Shown one piece after another: positions 61,155-64,000 of a stretch of 64,000 nucleotides of DNA. The notes below the pieces were generated by a model, which was given only the letters and a program-made list of their open reading frames with translations, was not told the DNA's origin and did no database searches. Position numbers and translations under genes: made by a program. Position 1 is the stretch's first letter, and the number at the start of each line of letters is the position of its first letter. The DNA comes from Mesoterricola sediminis. Its GTDB lineage: Bacteria; Acidobacteriota; Holophagae; Holophagales; Holophagaceae. The stretch lies in assembly GCF_030295425.1 (NCBI RefSeq), contig NZ_AP027081.1:1922001-1986000 (forward strand). The letters are read 5' to 3'.

Positions 61155-61742
61155 TCAGTCCCGGGCCGCCGCGCCGCGGCGCCAGCAGCCCTCGATGTGG
61201 TCGTCCACGAGGCCCGCGGCCTGCATGAACGCGTACATGATGGTCGGTCCCACGAACTTGAACCCCCTCCGCTTGAGGTCCTTCGAGAGGGCGCGGGACT
61301 CGGGCGTCTCCGCGGGCACCTCGGCGAGGGCGCGCCTGACGGGGCGCAGCTGGCGCCCGCCCACGAAGGACCAGAGGTAGGCGGCGAAGCTGCCGTATTC
61401 CCGCTGGAGGTCGAGGACGCCTCTGGCGTTGGACACGGCGGAGGCGAGCTTGGCCCGGTTCCGGACGAGGCCGGGATCCTGGAGCATGGCCTCGATGCGC
61501 TCGGGCCCGAAGGCGGCGACCTTCGCGGGATCGAAGCCCTCGAAGGCCCTGCGGTAGGCCTCGCGCTTCCGCAGCACGGTGATCCAGCTCAGTCCTGCCT
61601 GCGCCCCCTCCAGCACGAGCAGCTCGAACAGGTGCCGGTCGTCCCGGGAGGGCACGCCCCACTCCTCGTCGTGGTAGGCGCGGTAGAGCGGATCCTCTCC
61701 GCACCACGGACAGCGGACGCGGCCTGCGGGGGAAACTGCCAT
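61155..61742 (-). CDS. tag: DNA-3-methyladenine glycosylase I
   Basis: A 195-residue base-excision enzyme. The N-terminal zinc-binding CPWCGEDPLYRAYHDEEWG is typical of Tag, as are LFELLVLEGAQAGLSW with the catalytic Glu, ITVLRKREAYRRAF, and a C-terminal zinc ligand region KFVGPTIMYAFMQA with DDHIEGC. It removes 3-methyladenine. AGGAGG lies 4 bp before the ATG. Confidence 0.95.
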   Translation of the reverse strand: MAVSPAGRVRCPWCGEDPLYRAYHDEEWGVPSRDDRHLFELLVLEGAQAGLSWITVLRKREAYRRAFEGFDPAKVAAFGPERIEAMLQDPGLVRNRAKLASAVSNARGVLDLQREYGSFAAYLWSFVGGRQLRPVRRALAEVPAETPESRALSKDLKRRGFKFVGPTIMYAFMQAAGLVDDHIEGCWRRGAAARD

Positions 61743-61763
61743 CGGGCCTCCTGGGGAATCAGA

Positions 61764-61793
61764 TTTCCATATCCCGTGCTTGGATTATACAAT
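61764..61793 (+). promoter_or_regulatory. Candidate promoter of the beta-barrel gene
   Basis: TTTCCA at 61764-61769, an 18-bp spacer and TACAAT at 61788-61793 (one mismatch to TATAAT), about 45 bp before the TTG start at 61836. Confidence 0.45.
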
Positions 61794-61835
61794 AGCGGAC
61801 GACCGGATATCCCGGTCCTTTCCTGGAGATGCACC

Positions 61836-62339
61836 TTGAAAGCTCTCGCGATCCTTCCCGCCATGCTGGTGCTTGCCGCCTCCCCCGCAGCCCTCCGCGC
61901 CGCCGATCCCCCGGCCCTCGGGGTGCAGGCCGCCATCGCCATCCCCGTGGGCGACCTGCCCGACGTCGCCAAGCCCGGCATCCTCCTGGGCGGCCACGGC
62001 CGCTGGGACTTCGGTGGCGGCCACGGCCTGATGGCCCGGGCCGACCTGGGGCTCTACGCCTCCAAGGACGGCGCCAGCACCAACAGCTTCGGCGCGGCCG
62101 CCGACTACACGTACCACGTCGACCACAACCGTCGGGGCCTCTACCTCCTGGTCGGCGTGTCCTTCATGAACTACAGTATCAGCCGCGGCGCTTCGGCCTC
62201 CCGCAGCGGGTTCGGGCCCGATCTCGGCATCGGCTACGACCTGAACCGGAACCTGGGCCTCCAGGCCCGCTACACCACCCACAGCCTGGACGGGGCGACC
62301 ATGGGCAGCCTCAACCTCGGCGCCACCTGGACCTTCTGA
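61836..62339 (+). CDS. Outer-membrane beta-barrel protein
   Basis: A 167-residue protein with a signal peptide (about residues 1-22, ending LRAAD). The body has alternating amphipathic strands and glycine turns (GGHGLMARADLGLYASKD, FGPDLGIGYDLNRNLGLQAR) and ends in a Phe-terminated strand (LNLGATWTF), the recognition signal for BAM. It is the size of an eight-stranded OmpX/OmpW-like barrel. The start is TTG 61836 with CTGGAG upstream; the first ATG would cut into the signal peptide. Confidence 0.75.
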   Translation: MKALAILPAMLVLAASPAALRAADPPALGVQAAIAIPVGDLPDVAKPGILLGGHGRWDFGGGHGLMARADLGLYASKDGASTNSFGAAADYTYHVDHNRRGLYLLVGVSFMNYSISRGASASRSGFGPDLGIGYDLNRNLGLQARYTTHSLDGATMGSLNLGATWTF

Positions 62340-62388
62340 TCCGATCCAGGCAGCCAGTCCATGGGGCCGGCCTCTCCGGGGGCCGGCC

Positions 62389-63168
62389 TCAGCCCTGCAG
62401 GAGGCCCGACCGCACCGCCTCCACGAGATCATCGGGGCGGACGGGCTTGAACAGGACCTCCACGCCGCCCAGGGGCACGAGGAGGGTCTGGATCTCGTCG
62501 GCGCGGTGGGCGGTGACGACGAGCACCGGGACGCCCTGCAGGGCCTCCCGGGCGCGGATGGCCCGGATGAGCGCGTCGCCGTTGAACTCGGTCATGAGGT
62601 AGTCGACCACGAGCAGGTCGGGCTGCTCGGCCTCGATGGCGACCACGGTCTCCAGGAGGCCGCCGGGCTCGATGGGCACCGGCCGGAACCCGGCCTTGCG
62701 CAGCACCGCGGCATGGAAGGCGCGGCTGAGATGGCTGTCGTCCACCACGGCGATGGTCCCCCTGCAGGCCAGGGACCACCCGGGATCGGGCTCGGTGCCC
62801 GGTGCCAGCACCTGGTCCACGCACTCGGCGAGCATGGTGGGGGACACGGGCTTGGCCAGGTAGTGGGTCCCGCCCATCTGCTGGAGGAAGAGCCCCAGGG
62901 CGGCGTCCCCATGGGCGGTCAGCAGGAGGATGCGCACGTCGCGGAGATGGGCATCCTCCCGGCAGAGCCGGATGAGGGTGTGCCCGGGGCAATCGGGCAT
63001 GACCAGGTCCGTGATCAGGAGGTCGGGGGGATCCTCGTGGAGGGCCTTGAAGACCTCGAAGAGGCAGGTGGGCTCCAGTTCCCGGGCCTCGTGGCCGCCC
63101 TTGGCCAGGGCCGCCAGGATGAAGGCGCGGGTCCCGGGGCTGTCGTCGACGACGGCGATGCGGGCCAT
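62389..63168 (-). CDS. Protein with two tandem receiver domains
   Basis: A 259-residue protein made of two CheY-like domains. The first starts ARIAVVDDSPGTRAF with acceptor Asp54 in LLITDLVMPD and Lys in LAKPVSP. The second starts GTIAVVDDSHLSRAF with Asp189 in LLVVDYLMTEF and Lys in LFKPVRP. There is no output domain, so it must signal by protein contact. No kinase is adjacent; the hybrid kinase at 53.6 kb is one of possibly many candidates. Confidence 0.88.
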   Translation of the reverse strand: MARIAVVDDSPGTRAFILAALAKGGHEARELEPTCLFEVFKALHEDPPDLLITDLVMPDCPGHTLIRLCREDAHLRDVRILLLTAHGDAALGLFLQQMGGTHYLAKPVSPTMLAECVDQVLAPGTEPDPGWSLACRGTIAVVDDSHLSRAFHAAVLRKAGFRPVPIEPGGLLETVVAIEAEQPDLLVVDYLMTEFNGDALIRAIRAREALQGVPVLVVTAHRADEIQTLLVPLGGVEVLFKPVRPDDLVEAVRSGLLQG

Positions 63169-63303
63169 GGTCAGGATGCCCCGTGGCCGCGGGGCGCAGC
63201 GGGTCGGCGGGCTGGCGTGAGCCGGGGAAGGCGGTGCATGGGAGGAACCTCGGGCCGGAATTCCCAGTATGACGGTTTGCAGACGGGACGGCGAGGGAAC
63301 GGT

Positions 63304-64000
63304 CTACTTGGGCCGGCCGGCTCCGGCCTGCGGGCGGCCGGTTGGAAAGTCCAGAGAGTCACCAAGGCGGGCGATGGCCCGAAGCGCTCGCTCCCACGGA
63401 GCCTCGGCCGGAGCCAGGTCCAGGAGGGGGCGGGGCCGGGGCGGCGCGTCCCCCTGGCGGCGCTCCAGTTCCTCCAGGTCGGTGGCAGGCCAGGCGAGGG
63501 GAAGGCCCTCGCAGGCCTGGCGGGCGGCAGTCAGGAAGGCAGGGGGCACGGGTTCCCCGCCCAGGTGGGCCGCGCAGGCGGCGAGGGCCTGGGCCAGGGG
63601 GCCGAGGCCCGCGGGGGGCGGCGTGCCGAGCACCGGGCCCGGCGCGCCGTCCAGGACGGTGCAGAGGCGGAGCAGGAGGGCGCCCAGCGGCCCTGTGCGG
63701 GCGGCCGCTTCCGCCTGGCGGCGCGCGAGGGCCGGGGCCTGGGCCCGGCGGGACCCCAGGAGGGCGAGGATGTGGAAGGGGGCGTGCAAGGGGGGCAGGG
63801 GGCCTGAGCTCCGGTCCAGGGCCTCCTGGTAGCGGGCGGCGGCTTCGGCCGGCTCCCCCGCGGCCAGGGCCGCGAGGCCTTCCAGGGCGGGCCACCCGGC
63901 ATGGCGGCGCGCGGCCTCGGGTTGGGCGCCCATCCAGGCGCGGGCGGCGTCCAGGCGGCCCTGGAGGACGAGGAAGGCGATGAGGGCGGGGGCGAGGGGC
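63304..64000 (-). CDS. TPR-like protein, C-terminal part (runs off the window)
   Basis: The frame is open to the right edge, so the N terminus lies beyond 64000; at least 231 residues are visible. Ala/Leu/Arg-rich paired helices (ALEGLAALAAGEPAEAAARY; LAPALIAFLVLQGRLDAARAW) read like degenerate TPRs. The tail is Pro/Arg-rich. No catalytic motif. An internal ATG at 63933 is not needed as a start. Confidence 0.6.
   Translation of the reverse strand, partial: PLAPALIAFLVLQGRLDAARAWMGAQPEAARRHAGWPALEGLAALAAGEPAEAAARYQEALDRSSGPLPPLHAPFHILALLGSRRAQAPALARRQAEAAARTGPLGALLLRLCTVLDGAPGPVLGTPPPAGLGPLAQALAACAAHLGGEPVPPAFLTAARQACEGLPLAWPATDLEELERRQGDAPPRPRPLLDLAPAEAPWERALRAIARLGDSLDFPTGRPQAGAGRPK

Overview
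The window is a roughly 70 % GC stretch of a diderm bacterium. The Tol-Pal genes, TamB, SecG and the general gene style fit the Acidobacteriota, most likely class Holophagae (Geothrix/Holophaga relatives). That placement is inference from gene content, not from a marker gene. Genes are tightly packed, often with 1-11 bp stop/start overlaps (ATGA or TTGA), and many intrinsic terminators end in clear T tracts.

Layout. (1) 1-4.6 kb is core: the end of an M61 peptidase, rnhB and a MutT-like Nudix gene, then tolB-pal-cpoB. (2) 4.66-12.2 kb is a pile of insertion sequences. An intact ISL3 element is followed by a second ISL3 copy cut by an IS256-type element. Next comes an IS21-type element that carries, beside istA/istB, a ParB-like gene and a zinc-ribbon gene. 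(3) 12.3-19.1 kb is mosaic: a secreted-protein/orphan toxin-tip pair, a winged-helix gene, and a compact module of tyrosine recombinase, 1005-aa primase-helicase and divergent XRE regulator. (4) 19.1-19.9 kb has no gene but holds palindromes and a pair of imperfect repeats. (5) 19.9-27.3 kb is a lower-GC polymorphic-toxin locus: a secreted 1837-aa RHS protein ending in a JAMM-like DUF4329-type tip, then a secreted DUF6794-like protein, an unknown charged protein and a CPBP membrane protease. Regions 2-5 form one accessory island between tol-pal and an AspT/YidE-type transporter gene at 28.1 kb.

(6) 28-56.3 kb is core. It contains mutY, tRNA-Leu(GAG) directly after secG, a TPR protein, ruvA plus a 2-hydroxyacid dehydrogenase, purD, an isoaspartyl peptidase, and a chain of Ser/Thr kinase, tamB and moaD-like gene. 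It continues with dnaG-rpoD, pepA, an HU/IHF gene, a hydrolase/lipoprotein pair, a cyclophilin, metG, an exonuclease III gene and a hybrid histidine kinase. (7) 56.4-58.9 kb is a small scrambled region. A secreted TPR gene and a UPF0158 gene are each preceded by a copy of the same ~160 bp sequence, and decayed tails of both genes are present, with an orphan brnA antitoxin next to a brnT remnant. (8) 58.9-64 kb holds a methyltransferase, an M20 peptidase, a PH-domain protein, tag, a beta-barrel protein, a double-receiver protein and a partial TPR-like gene.

How parts work together: tolB/pal/cpoB and tamB serve outer-membrane integrity. rnhB, mutT, mutY, tag, xth and ruvA cover DNA repair, with mutT and mutY both acting on 8-oxoguanine damage. 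dnaG and rpoD form the usual replication/transcription cluster, here without rpsU. The island combines transposition, a possible integrative element and two toxin/immunity-type loci.
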